A stretch of 64,000 nucleotides of DNA. Origin: Arcicella gelida. Lineage in GTDB: Bacteria > Bacteroidota > Bacteroidia > Cytophagales > Spirosomataceae. The notes under the pieces are model-generated. The model was not told the DNA's origin. It ran no database searches and worked only from the letters and a program-made list of their open reading frames with translations. The stretch is taken from assembly GCF_034931025.1 (NCBI RefSeq), contig NZ_JAYGIL010000031.1:1-64000 (forward strand), read 5' to 3'. Both the position numbers and the translations under genes were made by a program. Numbering within the stretch: position 1 is the first letter of the stretch; the number at the start of each line of letters is the position of its first letter. Of this stretch, positions 34,183-43,452 are shown in pieces.

Positions 34183-35256
34183 CTAAGCAATTCTTTCTAA
34201 TTTAATCGGATATGTTTTTTTAGAACTCCATTGTGGAACGTAAATATTTTCGTCTGAATCAACCCAAACATCGTGTGGGTGCATGAATACTTGATTCGGG
34301 TCGTCTTTATACTGGCGTTGTAGTTTTCCGTCTTTGTAAATCGGCTCAGAACCGCCCGGCGTTGATATTACTTTCATGTTTTTATCCATTACTTGGATAT
34401 AGCCCGAATTATTCCAAGATTGGTCTGAACTTCTGTATGCTGCCGCAAAAATATAATCGCCATGCAATACTGGGCGACAGACGAACGTACCGGGCAAATG
34501 ATATACCGCTAAAAATTTACCGTCTAAAGTAAATCTTTTCATACAAGTATGCGAACGGTCGGTTATCAATAAAGTGGGATTCTTTTTATCACGAGTATCT
34601 ACTAAAATGCCATGACAAGTATCAAATTTTTCATCTGAATATTCTTTTGAATATCCACCAAAATGACGAATGTATCTTCCTTTGCTGTCGTACTGTGTAA
34701 TGTATTGTGAACCGTAACCATCAGCCACATAAATATCTCCATTGGCTGGATTTACCGCTGTTTCCGTTGGGACAAATCGGTTGGGAGATTCGTAAACGCC
34801 CGTTTCTTTTGGGTACTCCAACTTCATTACTTCACGACCTTTCAAATCTGTTTTAATCACTTGATGACGAGCATTATCGCAAATGAATAGAAATTGTTCA
34901 CTGCCTTCGTTTGAAATCGTCAAACCATGTGCGCCGGGATAAGTCGTTCCCCAAGCTTCCAACAATTTTCCTGATTTATCATAAATCAAAATATTGTTTT
35001 TGGTTTCGTTGGTACACATAATCAAACGACCTTTGGCATCTTCCACCATTTCGTGGCAATCATTTACAGGGTTTTTATCAGCATCCAAAACGCCCCAGCC
35101 AGCCACTACTTTGTACTTATGAGAATTGTGTCCAATAACAATATTTTCCATTTTCTTTTGAATTTTATTTGCTGAAACTGAATTAACGACTAAACCAGTT
35201 CCCATCGCTAAAGTACTGGTTTTCAGAAAATTTCTTCTTGATTGATGCTCGTTCAT
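34183..35256 (-). CDS. Exported NHL/six-bladed beta-propeller protein
   Basis: 357 residues starting MNEHQSRRNFLKTSTLAMGT, a twin-arginine (Tat) export signal. The mature part has NHL-like blades: GAHGLTISNEGSEQFLFICD, NPANGDIYVADGYGSQYITQ, CHGILVDTRDKKNPTLLITD, MHPHDVWVDSDENIYVPQWS. Proteins of this kind in Bacteroidota and Planctomycetes are encoded near sugar-catabolic genes; some resemble the lyase domain of peptidylglycine amidating enzymes. It is 3 bp from the VOC gene upstream on the same strand and shares its transcript with the fucosidase gene. No catalytic site is evident. Confidence 0.86.
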   Translation of the reverse strand: MNEHQSRRNFLKTSTLAMGTGLVVNSVSANKIQKKMENIVIGHNSHKYKVVAGWGVLDADKNPVNDCHEMVEDAKGRLIMCTNETKNNILIYDKSGKLLEAWGTTYPGAHGLTISNEGSEQFLFICDNARHQVIKTDLKGREVMKLEYPKETGVYESPNRFVPTETAVNPANGDIYVADGYGSQYITQYDSKGRYIRHFGGYSKEYSDEKFDTCHGILVDTRDKKNPTLLITDRSHTCMKRFTLDGKFLAVYHLPGTFVCRPVLHGDYIFAAAYRSSDQSWNNSGYIQVMDKNMKVISTPGGSEPIYKDGKLQRQYKDDPNQVFMHPHDVWVDSDENIYVPQWSSKKTYPIKLERIA

Positions 35257-35259
35257 TGA

Positions 35260-35628
35260 TTATGATTTGTGATATTCGTTGAAAAGTAATTTATTTCCAA
35301 AAGGGTCAATTAAGTTGATAATTCGGGCATCCCAAAAAGCCTCTTCAATTGAAGGACGATAATACTTGTATGGCTTCGCTTGCAATTCTTGAAAGAAACT
35401 TTCGATGTCTGTACAGTTGATGAATACTTTTGCAACAGGCGAACAATCTCCAACGTGTTCAGTCAAATGAAAAGTCAATTCCTCTCTTGAAATCTGGATA
35501 TAATAGGGCGTATTTTCTTCAAATTGATGAGACCAATCTTCTTTAAAACCCAGCCAATCAATGTAAAATTCTTTAGCTTTATCGACATCAAAAATTCTCA
35601 ACAAAGGAATTGTCTTTTCTATTTTCAT
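35260..35628 (-). CDS. VOC/glyoxalase-fold protein
   Basis: 122 residues with the paired beta-alpha-beta-beta-beta modules of vicinal oxygen chelate proteins: TIPLLRIFDVDKAKEFYIDW, ISREELTFHLTEH, VFINCTDIESFFQEL and INLIDPFGNKLLFNEYH. The pattern resembles bleomycin-resistance/glyoxalase relatives in the glyoxalase superfamily subgroup with a DPFGN motif. It is 1 bp from the fucosidase stop and 3 bp from the NHL gene start, so it is in the middle of that operon. Substrate unknown. Confidence 0.85.
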   Translation of the reverse strand: MKIEKTIPLLRIFDVDKAKEFYIDWLGFKEDWSHQFEENTPYYIQISREELTFHLTEHVGDCSPVAKVFINCTDIESFFQELQAKPYKYYRPSIEEAFWDARIINLIDPFGNKLLFNEYHKS

Positions 35629-35629
35629 C

Positions 35630-36952
35630 TTATTTCTCTAACTCAATTACATTATCAATTTCGTTCTTATCTAAAGCAGCAATGTCAAAAACGAAGTAAT
35701 TATTATCTAATTTTTGGAATTTAATCGGCGTTCCATTCTTAAATAATTTAGCCGTTTTAAATGCTTGTGGGATTTTTAACATGAATTTATCATCCTTGAA
35801 CTTCAGTAAATGAAGATAGGTTTTGCTCCCTTTTTCAGTAACCGCTCCCCACTCTTGCGGACGAATAAATCCACCTTTTGTGCCGTAAATAGTCTCGCCA
35901 TAAACTTTTGTCCATTCTCCTACTTTGGCTAAACGCTCTACAAATTCTGGTTGAATTTCTCCATTCGGCATTGGTCCAACGTTTAATAAGAAATTCGCAC
36001 CATAACCAGAAGCACGCACCAAGTAATCTACCAATTGTTTTGGCGATTTATAATTATCATCTTTGATATTATAACCCCAAGCTCCGTTGAGTGTCTCACA
36101 AGTTTCTAAGGGTAAAGTAGAAATTTCTTGTCCACTCAAACCACCTTTATTTTCGCCCGGCAAATCACGCTCAAACATTTGGAAATCTTCTCCCGGAATC
36201 GGACTTAAATGATGATTATTTCCAATTAAACATTGTGGTTGAAGTTTGTGAATCAAACTATAAATTTCTTCATACTTCCAATCAATTTTAGATTGTAAGG
36301 TTTTATCGTGGTCGTTGTCTAATTGGTCCCAATGTCCGTCAAACCAAATGGCTGATACTTCTCCATATTTAGTCAACAATTCTGTTAATTGACTTTTCAT
36401 GAATGCCAAATAACTGGCATAATCGCTTTTTTTCGTGCGTCCAGTTCCTTTACCTGTTTTTCCTGTTTCATAAGGATAATCGTCACGATACCAGTCTAAT
36501 AATGAGTAATAAAAACAAATTTTGATGCCTTGTTTGTGACATTCGTCTGCCAATTCTTTTACAATATCTCTTTTGAATGGCGTGTTCATAATGTTCCAGT
36601 CCGACTGCTTAGTAGCGAAATTGCTGAAACTATCATGGTGACGAGTAATTAAAGTAATGTACTTCATGCCTGCACCTTTGGCGATGTCCACCCAAGTTTT
36701 AGCATTGAAATCAACAGGATTGAAGGTTTTCTGTAATCGCTTATAATCCTTCACAGGAATATTTTTTATCTGCATTACCCATTCGCCATCACCCAGAATA
36801 CTCGAAACGCCCCAGTGAATAAACATTCCAAAACGGGCTTTTTGAAATTCTTCACGAGCTTTAATATTTTCAGGACTTGGCGTGTAACCAGTCTGAGCAA
36901 TGGCAGACAAACTTGTCAATAAAACTAAAAATGCAATTTGTATCTTTCTCAT
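35630..36952 (-). CDS. Secreted alpha-L-fucosidase (GH29)
   Basis: 440 residues with signal peptide MRKIQIAFLVLLTSLSAIAQ. GH29 features: RFGMFIHWGVSSILGDGEW, MKYITLITRHHDSFSNF, CFYYSLLDWYRDDYP and the nucleophile D205 in IWFDGHWDQLD. The acid/base region (FQMFERDLPGENKGG, about residue 255-270) is present but its exact glutamate is less certain. It hydrolyses terminal alpha-L-fucose from glycans, in the periplasm or at the surface. It lies between the DUF1501 gene and the VOC-NHL pair. Confidence 0.92.
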   Translation of the reverse strand: MRKIQIAFLVLLTSLSAIAQTGYTPSPENIKAREEFQKARFGMFIHWGVSSILGDGEWVMQIKNIPVKDYKRLQKTFNPVDFNAKTWVDIAKGAGMKYITLITRHHDSFSNFATKQSDWNIMNTPFKRDIVKELADECHKQGIKICFYYSLLDWYRDDYPYETGKTGKGTGRTKKSDYASYLAFMKSQLTELLTKYGEVSAIWFDGHWDQLDNDHDKTLQSKIDWKYEEIYSLIHKLQPQCLIGNNHHLSPIPGEDFQMFERDLPGENKGGLSGQEISTLPLETCETLNGAWGYNIKDDNYKSPKQLVDYLVRASGYGANFLLNVGPMPNGEIQPEFVERLAKVGEWTKVYGETIYGTKGGFIRPQEWGAVTEKGSKTYLHLLKFKDDKFMLKIPQAFKTAKLFKNGTPIKFQKLDNNYFVFDIAALDKNEIDNVIELEK

Positions 36953-37029
36953 GATATTATATAAGGTTTGTTTTACAGAGGTAAGATATATCTTGCTGAT
37001 ATATACTCTTATTACCTTATCCTGCCCAA

Positions 37030-38523
37030 TCAGGACAGCACTGATTGAATCACTTTTCCACTTGTATCGGTCAGTCTAAAATTTCTTCCTTGAAATGGAT
37101 ACGTAAATTCTTCATGGTTGAAACCCAAACAGTGCATAATCGTCGCTTGTAAATCAAAAACAGAAGTACGGTCTTTGATACCGACATAGCCCACAGGGTC
37201 GGTTTCGCCATGCGAGTAACCGCCTTTGATACCTCCGCCTGCCATCCAAACTGTAAAAGCTTCTGTATGATGGTCTCTTCCTTTGAAGGCAGCGGCTTTG
37301 CCTTCACGGTTTTCTGCCATTGGTGTTCTGCCAAATTCTGCTCCCCAAACGATGAGTGTTTCGTCTAATAAACCACGCTGTTTTAAATCTTGAATTAAAG
37401 CAGTAACTGGTTTATCGACTGTAGCACATTTATTTTTCAAGCCATTTTTTACATCAGTACTTTCGGAAGCACCTCCGTGCGAATCCCAACCCCAATCAAA
37501 CAATTGAACAAAACGTACTCCTTGTTCTACTAATTTTCTGGCTAATAAACAGTTATTAGCAAAAGATTCTTTTCCCAATTCTGTACCATACTTTTCATGA
37601 ATATAGGCTGGTTCTTTAGTAATATCCATTACTTCAGGAACAGTAGTTTGCATTTTAAAAGCCATTTCGTATTGCGAAATTCTGGCTAAGGTTTCGGGGT
37701 CGTGAAATTCTTCGTAAGATTCTTTATTGATTTCGGTAATGGCATCAATCGTATTTTTCCTTAAATCTCGATTAATCCCTGTTGGGTCAGAAATGTACAA
37801 AACGGGTTCACCTTGGTTTCTACATTGAACGCCTTGATAAACCGAAGGCAAAAAACCACTTCCCCACAATGCTTTTCCGCCATCTGGATTTTTTCCGCCC
37901 GAAGTAAGTACCATATAACCCGGCAAATTTTGGTTTTCTGAACCTAAGCCATAGGTTGCCCAAGTACCCGTACTTGGTCGTCCCAAGCGAGCTGAACCTG
38001 TGTGAAGTAATAACTGAGCAGGAGCATGATTGAACTGATCGGTGTACATTGATTTTAAAAATGAAATATCATCTGCAACCGTTTGTAAATGAGGAATATT
38101 ATCCGACATCCACGCTCCGCTTTTTCCTACTTGCTGGAATTGGGCTTGCGGTCCCATCATTTGCGGAACACCACGAATAAAGGCAAATTTTTTCCCTTCC
38201 AGAAATGACGGTGGACAACTTTGTCCATCCAACTTCATGAGTTCAGGTTTATAATCAAATAATTCTAATTGCGAAGGAGCACCCGCCATGTGCAAGTAAA
38301 TAACCGACTTTGCTTTTCCTGCAAAATGTGGCATTTTTGGCGATAATGGATTGGTAATACTTGCCAAATTATTTTGCGGAGTACTTCCGCAACTTTGTAA
38401 TAAAGAACCCATAGCCATCATACCCAAACCAGTAGTACACTGTTTTAGAAAATGCCGACGTGTTTCGTGGCGAAGCGTTTCAAAAAGAAGTTCTTCTCGT
38501 AAATTTTTCATAATTGCCATCAA
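37030..38523 (-). CDS. DUF1501 (sulfatase-like fold) Tat-exported lipoprotein
   Basis: 497 residues. The N-terminus contains RHETRRHFLKQCTTGLGMM, a Tat-type signal, followed by SLLQSCGS, a possible lipobox. The remainder matches the DUF1501 family: KSVIYLHMAGAPSQLELFDY, SARLGRPSTGTWATYGLGSE, RFVQLFDWGWDSHGG and VWGAEFGRTPMAENREG, with metal-type residues in WGAEFGRTP and GRDHH. DUF1501 proteins have an alkaline-phosphatase/sulfatase-like fold and are nearly always paired with DUF1549/DUF1553 cytochromes, as here. Biochemical role unproven. Start codon could be any of three early methionines. Confidence 0.88.
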   Translation of the reverse strand: MMAIMKNLREELLFETLRHETRRHFLKQCTTGLGMMAMGSLLQSCGSTPQNNLASITNPLSPKMPHFAGKAKSVIYLHMAGAPSQLELFDYKPELMKLDGQSCPPSFLEGKKFAFIRGVPQMMGPQAQFQQVGKSGAWMSDNIPHLQTVADDISFLKSMYTDQFNHAPAQLLLHTGSARLGRPSTGTWATYGLGSENQNLPGYMVLTSGGKNPDGGKALWGSGFLPSVYQGVQCRNQGEPVLYISDPTGINRDLRKNTIDAITEINKESYEEFHDPETLARISQYEMAFKMQTTVPEVMDITKEPAYIHEKYGTELGKESFANNCLLARKLVEQGVRFVQLFDWGWDSHGGASESTDVKNGLKNKCATVDKPVTALIQDLKQRGLLDETLIVWGAEFGRTPMAENREGKAAAFKGRDHHTEAFTVWMAGGGIKGGYSHGETDPVGYVGIKDRTSVFDLQATIMHCLGFNHEEFTYPFQGRNFRLTDTSGKVIQSVLS

Positions 38524-38608
38524 CTTTATACTAATTTGATAAAGGAGTTTTGTACATTTTTTCCCGCTTATTGTCAGAGATTTTTACTGAATTTTCAATA
38601 ATAAACCA

Positions 38609-38810
38609 GGTGCGGCTAAAGTCGCACCCTATTGAAAAAATCATCCAAAATCAATAGGGTGGGACTTCAGTCCCATCCCATTGAAAATTCCCATCCGAAA
38701 TCATGAATCCCAAATCCCAAATTCAGGTGCGGCTAAAGTCGCACCCTATTGAAAAAAAATTATTCCGAAATCCCAAATTCATGTGCTAAAGTCGCACCTA
38801 TTGAAAAAAA
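38609..38810. repeat. REP-like hairpin cluster
   Basis: Three units with core GGTGCGGCTAAAGTCGCACC or a shortened form, each followed by CTATTGAAAAAA (38609-38644, 38725-38759, 38781-38810, the last truncated). An inverted relative (38651-38690) carries the hairpin GGGTGGGACTTCAGTCCCAT. The stretches between them hold 7-bp-period CCGAAAT/CCCAAAT words. They fill most of the 38524-38849 spacer. Confidence 0.85.
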
Positions 38811-38849
38811 TTCTATCCGAAATCCGAAATCACAAATCCCAAATCAAAA
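38811..38849 (-). repeat. 7-bp-period array abutting the DUF1553 gene stop codon
   Basis: From the stop codon of the DUF1553 gene outward: GATTTGG, GATTTGT, GATTTCG, GATTTCG in constant 7-bp steps. Adjacent to the REP-like cluster. Confidence 0.75.
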
Positions 38850-41636
38850 TCATTCTTTCATGATAAATTCATCCAAATTCAATAAAGTACTTGCTACCAA
38901 TGTTTTGGCAGCTAAGTCTGGAATATTTTTTAGTTTTATATTATCATCAGGACAAACATTGAGTAATTTTTCAGCCTCAACTCTATTTTTCTGATAAGTT
39001 TGAAAAGTAATGGTATAAAGCTTTTTCAAAACCGCTAATTTCTTTTCACTAATCGTTTTACACATCGTAAATTGGTAAGTATTGCTAATCTGTTCGTCAA
39101 TCGTCCCTCCTACTTTATCCATTTTTTTTGCCAGATTTTTGGCACATTCCAGATAAACAGGGTCATTCAACGTAACGAGTGCCTGCAAAGGCGTATTGGT
39201 TCTGATTCTTCTTGCCAAACAAATATCACGATTCGCCCCATCGAAAGTAATCATGGAAGGATAAGGTGTTGAGCGTCGCCAATAAGTATATAACGCTCTT
39301 CGATACTGATCTTCTTTATCACTCAGTTTCCAAGCCATACTGCTGTAAGGCGTGTTCCAAATGCCATCAGGCTGATAAGGCATTACACTTTTTCCATACA
39401 TTTTATCGCTCAATAAACCACTGACCAACAAAGCTTGGTCACGAATTTGTTCGGCAGACAAACGTACTCTTGGTCCACGTGCTAACAAACGATTCATCGG
39501 GTCTTTAGCTAATAATTCTTCATTGGCTTTTGAATCTTGCTGATAAGTTGCCGACATCACGATTTCTTTCAATAGCTTTTTAGGTTTCCATTGATATTCA
39601 TCTGTGAATTTTACCGCTAAAAAATCTAATAAAGCTGAATTCGTTGGCGTAAAACCTTGTGTGCCAAAATCTTCTAAGGTTTCGACCAAGCCTGTCCCAA
39701 AAATCTGTTCCCAAAAACGATTAACTGCTACTCTGGCGGTTAATGGATTTTCTTTACTTCCCAACCACATTGCTAAACCCAAGCGATTTTTGGGTGCATT
39801 TTTAGGTAATTTCCCTAATGAAGTAGGAATATCTGGTTGTACCAATGTTGTTTTGGTTAACCAATTGCCTCGCTCCCAAACGTGTGTTTGGCGAGCGTAC
39901 TCTTTCGGAGAATCGAGCATTACTGGCGTATTTTCTGTATTGGCACTGACCAATTCCAAAAATATCTTTTTCTTTTCGGCAAAATCAGCTCTTTCTCTTC
40001 CCGGAAATTCTGGCAATAAAGTAAAGCTTCCGATGATACAAGTACTTTGGTCAGGTTTTACTTTAGCATTTTTAAAAGTTAAATACCAATCTTGACGACC
40101 GTCCATTTTGGGTAAATCATACAATTGATAATCCCAAGAATTTGTCCAACCTCTTTTCTCAGTTGTGTCTAATTTTATCGTCGTTAATACTTTTCCAGTT
40201 AAAGAGCCTAAACGAATTTCCATCAAAGTAGAACTTCCAGTTTTATTTCCATAAGCTACCAAAAGCTGGCGTTTCCCTGCTAAGGGCAAAGATTTAAAAC
40301 GAACAGAACCACCATTTCTAACACCTAAGTATTTAGTATCTGCCAAAGCTCCATTGATAAATTGGTCGCCCGCATGTGGATGAATTTTAGGTTCTAAAAA
40401 AGTTAAGTATTCAGTAATTTCTTTTTCTTGCTGAAGACTGAAATTTGTCTTTAACCAATACTGTAAATTCGCCAATTTAACTTTGTCTTCGGGCTGATTG
40501 AATTGTCGTAAATAAGGCGAATCATCTGGCACATCTTCATCACGAGTATTATAAAAAAACGCCATTGATTTATAATAATCCTCATGCCGAATAGGGTCGT
40601 AAGGATGAGAATGACATTGTACACAGGCAAAAGTGGTTGATTGAAAAACCTCCCAAGTTGTGTTTACTCTGTCCACCATTGTAGCATTTCTAAACTCTTC
40701 ATCATCCGTTCCGCCTTCATCATTATTTACTGTATTACGGTGAAAAGCCGTGGCAATGTACTGCTCTTCGGTAGGGTTTTTCAATAAATCTCCCGCCAAT
40801 TGTTCCTTAATAAACTGATTGTAAGGCATATCTTTATTAAAAGCCTTAATTACATAGTCTCGATATTGCCAGATATTTCTGCCTTCGTCTTTTTCGTAGC
40901 CTTTGGTATCCGAATATCTTGCCATATCCAACCACATTCCAGCCCAACGTTCACCGTACTGTGGAGAAGCCAATAAAGTATCAACTAATTTCTCATAAGC
41001 ATTTTCTGAATTATCTTTCAAAAAATCCTGCATTTGCTTTTCGGTTGGTGGCAAACCTGTTAAATCTAAACAAACTCTTCTTAATAAAATCGCTTTATCA
41101 GCTTGTTTTGAAGGTGCTAAATCTTCTTCGTCTAACTTATTTTTTACGAAATAATCAATGTCATTTTTCTCCCATTTTTCAGAAAACAAACTAAAGAATC
41201 CAGCGAAAAAGCCTTTGTTGGGTACTTTTGGCATTTCGGGTTTTACAAAAGCCCAATGTTCGCCCCAATTTGCTCCTTCGTTCACCCATTTTGTTAGGAT
41301 TTCAATTTCTTCTTTCTTCAAAGGTTCTTTTTTCAAAGGCATCCTTTCCTCTCGGTCTTTATGCGTCAGGCGAATGATAAATTCAGAATGTTTGGCATCG
41401 CCAGGAATGATGGCAGGTTTTCCAGATTCTGTTTTACCCAAAGCTTCTTCTCTAAATAACAAACTAAAACCACCTTGCTTTTTTACGCCACCGTGACAAG
41501 CAATACAGTGTTTGTTCAGAATCGGTTTTACTTCTGTGCTGTAATTTACTTTGTTGCCTTCTCCCAAAAATGAATACACAGAATATCCTCCGATAATGAT
41601 AATGATACTAATGAAGAGTAATTTATTCGTATTCAT
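38850..41636 (-). CDS. PSCyt1-DUF1549-DUF1553 planctomycete-type cytochrome protein
   Basis: 928 residues anchored by an N-terminal helix (LLFISIIIIIGGYSVYSFL). Heme site 1 is CIACH (C44, C47, H48) in a PSCyt1 domain with a later MPLKK segment. The DUF1549 region begins DYFVKNKLDEEDLAPSK and contains LLRRVCLDLTGLPPTEKQM and a second heme motif CVQCH (C338, H342). A beta-sandwich stretch occupies about 430-590, and the C-terminal DUF1553 has NPLTARVAVNRFWEQIFG and ANRDICLARRIRTNTPLQAL. This family is abundant in Planctomycetes and recurs in Cytophagales next to DUF1501 genes. A role in periplasmic electron transfer during glycan breakdown is proposed but unproven. Confidence 0.93.
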   Translation of the reverse strand: MNTNKLLFISIIIIIGGYSVYSFLGEGNKVNYSTEVKPILNKHCIACHGGVKKQGGFSLLFREEALGKTESGKPAIIPGDAKHSEFIIRLTHKDREERMPLKKEPLKKEEIEILTKWVNEGANWGEHWAFVKPEMPKVPNKGFFAGFFSLFSEKWEKNDIDYFVKNKLDEEDLAPSKQADKAILLRRVCLDLTGLPPTEKQMQDFLKDNSENAYEKLVDTLLASPQYGERWAGMWLDMARYSDTKGYEKDEGRNIWQYRDYVIKAFNKDMPYNQFIKEQLAGDLLKNPTEEQYIATAFHRNTVNNDEGGTDDEEFRNATMVDRVNTTWEVFQSTTFACVQCHSHPYDPIRHEDYYKSMAFFYNTRDEDVPDDSPYLRQFNQPEDKVKLANLQYWLKTNFSLQQEKEITEYLTFLEPKIHPHAGDQFINGALADTKYLGVRNGGSVRFKSLPLAGKRQLLVAYGNKTGSSTLMEIRLGSLTGKVLTTIKLDTTEKRGWTNSWDYQLYDLPKMDGRQDWYLTFKNAKVKPDQSTCIIGSFTLLPEFPGRERADFAEKKKIFLELVSANTENTPVMLDSPKEYARQTHVWERGNWLTKTTLVQPDIPTSLGKLPKNAPKNRLGLAMWLGSKENPLTARVAVNRFWEQIFGTGLVETLEDFGTQGFTPTNSALLDFLAVKFTDEYQWKPKKLLKEIVMSATYQQDSKANEELLAKDPMNRLLARGPRVRLSAEQIRDQALLVSGLLSDKMYGKSVMPYQPDGIWNTPYSSMAWKLSDKEDQYRRALYTYWRRSTPYPSMITFDGANRDICLARRIRTNTPLQALVTLNDPVYLECAKNLAKKMDKVGGTIDEQISNTYQFTMCKTISEKKLAVLKKLYTITFQTYQKNRVEAEKLLNVCPDDNIKLKNIPDLAAKTLVASTLLNLDEFIMKE

Positions 41637-41746
41637 AAAAATTTATTGAGTAATTCTTTATCTATTGAGTGATTGATTGAATGAGTGATTTAGTGATTAT
41701 AAGTAATGTCCTGAATCCATAATTTGTTATATTTTATAACCAAACA

Positions 41747-41817
41747 ATCCGTAGCGGCAACCCTTGCGGTTGCCCATCTATTATGAGAAGGCAACCGCAA
41801 GGGTTGCCGCTACGGAT
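41747..41817. repeat. 28-bp-arm perfect inverted repeat
   Basis: 41747-41774 and 41790-41817 are perfect reverse complements around a 15-nt loop. The arm contains GTAGCGGCAACCCTTGCGG. It is far more G+C-rich than the surrounding spacer (41637-42001), so it looks like an inserted REP/MITE-type element. The spacer also contains GAGTGATT-like words near the DUF1553 gene start. Confidence 0.92.
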
Positions 41818-41943
41818 AAAAGAAAAAATAAAGTTATAAAGCCTTTTAGTCTTAATGTATTTCTCGTAATTACCAATCCCAATTTATCCACTTCTAAATA
41901 GTAGATAAATCTTTAAAATACTGTCCGTAAGTGTAATGAAAAA

Positions 41944-41999
41944 GCGATAGGCTATATGCTTTAGGCAAGGACAACTCCTCACTCACAATTCACAACTCA
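41944..41999 (-). repeat. 7-bp-period array abutting the sugar porter stop codon
   Basis: Eight words of exactly 7 bp: GCGATAG, GCTATAT, GCTTTAG, GCAAGGA, CAACTCC, TCACTCA, CAATTCA, CAACTCA. The phase is kept although the vocabulary changes half way. It ends 3 bp before the stop codon of the porter gene. Confidence 0.78.
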
Positions 42000-42001
42000 G
42001 G

Positions 42002-43342
42002 CTAATGTCCCAAAAACACATCTTCCAACTCCTCCAATGTCTTTCCTTTGGTTTCTTTTACTTTTAATTTAACGAACCAAAAACCTGCAAAACACACCAC
42101 GGCGTACATCCAGAATGGACCAAAAGTACCAAGTTTTTCCGCCAAAATAGGGAATGTAAATACCAAGACAAAATAGGCTCCCCACAAAGCCAAAATAGCA
42201 ATAGAAGAAGCTTTTCCTCTGATTTTATTAGGGAAAATTTCTGAAATTAACACCCAAGTAACAGGTGCTAAAGAACAAGCATAAATACTAATTGCCATCA
42301 ATACAAAAAGAGAAAGTACTCGTGGGTCGGCTTGGTTTTTCAAGAGTAAAGCAATGATAATGTACAGAAAAGAAAGTCCTAAAGCACCAATCAACATCAA
42401 AGGTTTTCTACCTAATTTATCTACTTGATACATCGCTACGATGGTAAATATCAGATTGATAACTCCTATCGCAACAGTTTCAAAAAGTTGTCTGTCGAGA
42501 TTTGCACCAACTGTTTCAAAAATGGTTGAAGTATAATTAAAAACCACATTGATACCACATAATTGCTGAAAAACAGCCAAACCGATTCCTACCAAAACAG
42601 CAGGACGGTAATCAATGTTGAAGAGTAAGGCAAAAGATTCTTTTTGAACATTTAATAATGATTTTTCAACATCAACTAAAGTCTTCTGAGCAAAATCTTT
42701 TCCTCCAATTTTTGTTAAAATCGTTTCTCCTAAAGCTACTTGTCCATTCTGAATTAACCAACGTGGACTTTCAGGCAACCAAAATACTCCGATAAAAAAA
42801 GCAAGCGAAGGAATTGTGCCTAAACCAAACATCCATCGCCAAGCATCTGGTCCAATCGTAGAAAGCTTGTAATTAACCAAATTGGTAATTAAAATTCCAA
42901 TAACAATCGTTAATTGGTTGATTGACACATTTCTACCTCTAATTTCAGCAGGAGAAACCTCTGCAATGTACATCGGACTAAGCATTGAAGCCATTCCTAC
43001 ACCAACGCCAGCAATAAATCTCATACTAATAAAGATGGATAAAGTACTGGAAAATGCCATTCCTAAAGAAGATAAAGCAAAAACCAATGCAGAAATCATC
43101 AGGGCTGGTCTTCTTCCATATTTATCGGCAATTCTTCCCGCCAACATACAACCTAACATACAACCTAATGCTAGTGAACCAGTTAAAAAACCTTCCCACC
43201 AAGCATTGAGAGCAAATACTTCTCTTAAAAAAGGTAATGTTCCAGAAATAACGGCAAAGTCGAAGCCAAAAAGATAGCCACCAAGTGCTGAAATGAATGA
43301 AATGACAAATGTATATCGAGTATTGTTATTTATATTTTCCAT
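42002..43342 (-). CDS. Sugar porter family MFS transporter
   Basis: 446 residues, twelve helices, with the marks of sugar/H+ symporters related to XylE and GalP: GGYLFGFDFAVISGTLPF, loop motif GRIADKYGRRPALM, LPESPRWLIQ, the second GR motif VDKLGRKPLML, and a C-terminal KETKGKTLEELEDVF. It imports a hexose or pentose across the inner membrane. It is divergent from the AraC regulator (110 bp spacer), so it is probably under its control and takes up sugars released by the neighbouring glycosidases. A -7 element TAAATTTG (minus strand, 43383-43376) lies 35 bp upstream. Confidence 0.93.
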   Translation of the reverse strand: MENINNNTRYTFVISFISALGGYLFGFDFAVISGTLPFLREVFALNAWWEGFLTGSLALGCMLGCMLAGRIADKYGRRPALMISALVFALSSLGMAFSSTLSIFISMRFIAGVGVGMASMLSPMYIAEVSPAEIRGRNVSINQLTIVIGILITNLVNYKLSTIGPDAWRWMFGLGTIPSLAFFIGVFWLPESPRWLIQNGQVALGETILTKIGGKDFAQKTLVDVEKSLLNVQKESFALLFNIDYRPAVLVGIGLAVFQQLCGINVVFNYTSTIFETVGANLDRQLFETVAIGVINLIFTIVAMYQVDKLGRKPLMLIGALGLSFLYIIIALLLKNQADPRVLSLFVLMAISIYACSLAPVTWVLISEIFPNKIRGKASSIAILALWGAYFVLVFTFPILAEKLGTFGPFWMYAVVCFAGFWFVKLKVKETKGKTLEELEDVFLGH

Positions 43343-43452
43343 TAATCTATTTAAATATATTTATATTTAATTGCAAATTTATTAGTTTCAATACTACTTT
43401 TACATATCTATTTTTACGAAATACATAGATAATATTATTAAACAAGATTTTA

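Noticed and set aside
39604..40095. Plus-strand 163-residue frame inside the DUF1553 gene
   Set aside because: Antisense to a gene with two heme sites and clear DUF1549/DUF1553 motifs; the long frame follows from its codon composition.
42882..43277. Plus-strand 131-residue frame inside the sugar porter gene
   Set aside because: Antisense shadow of a transporter with full family motifs.
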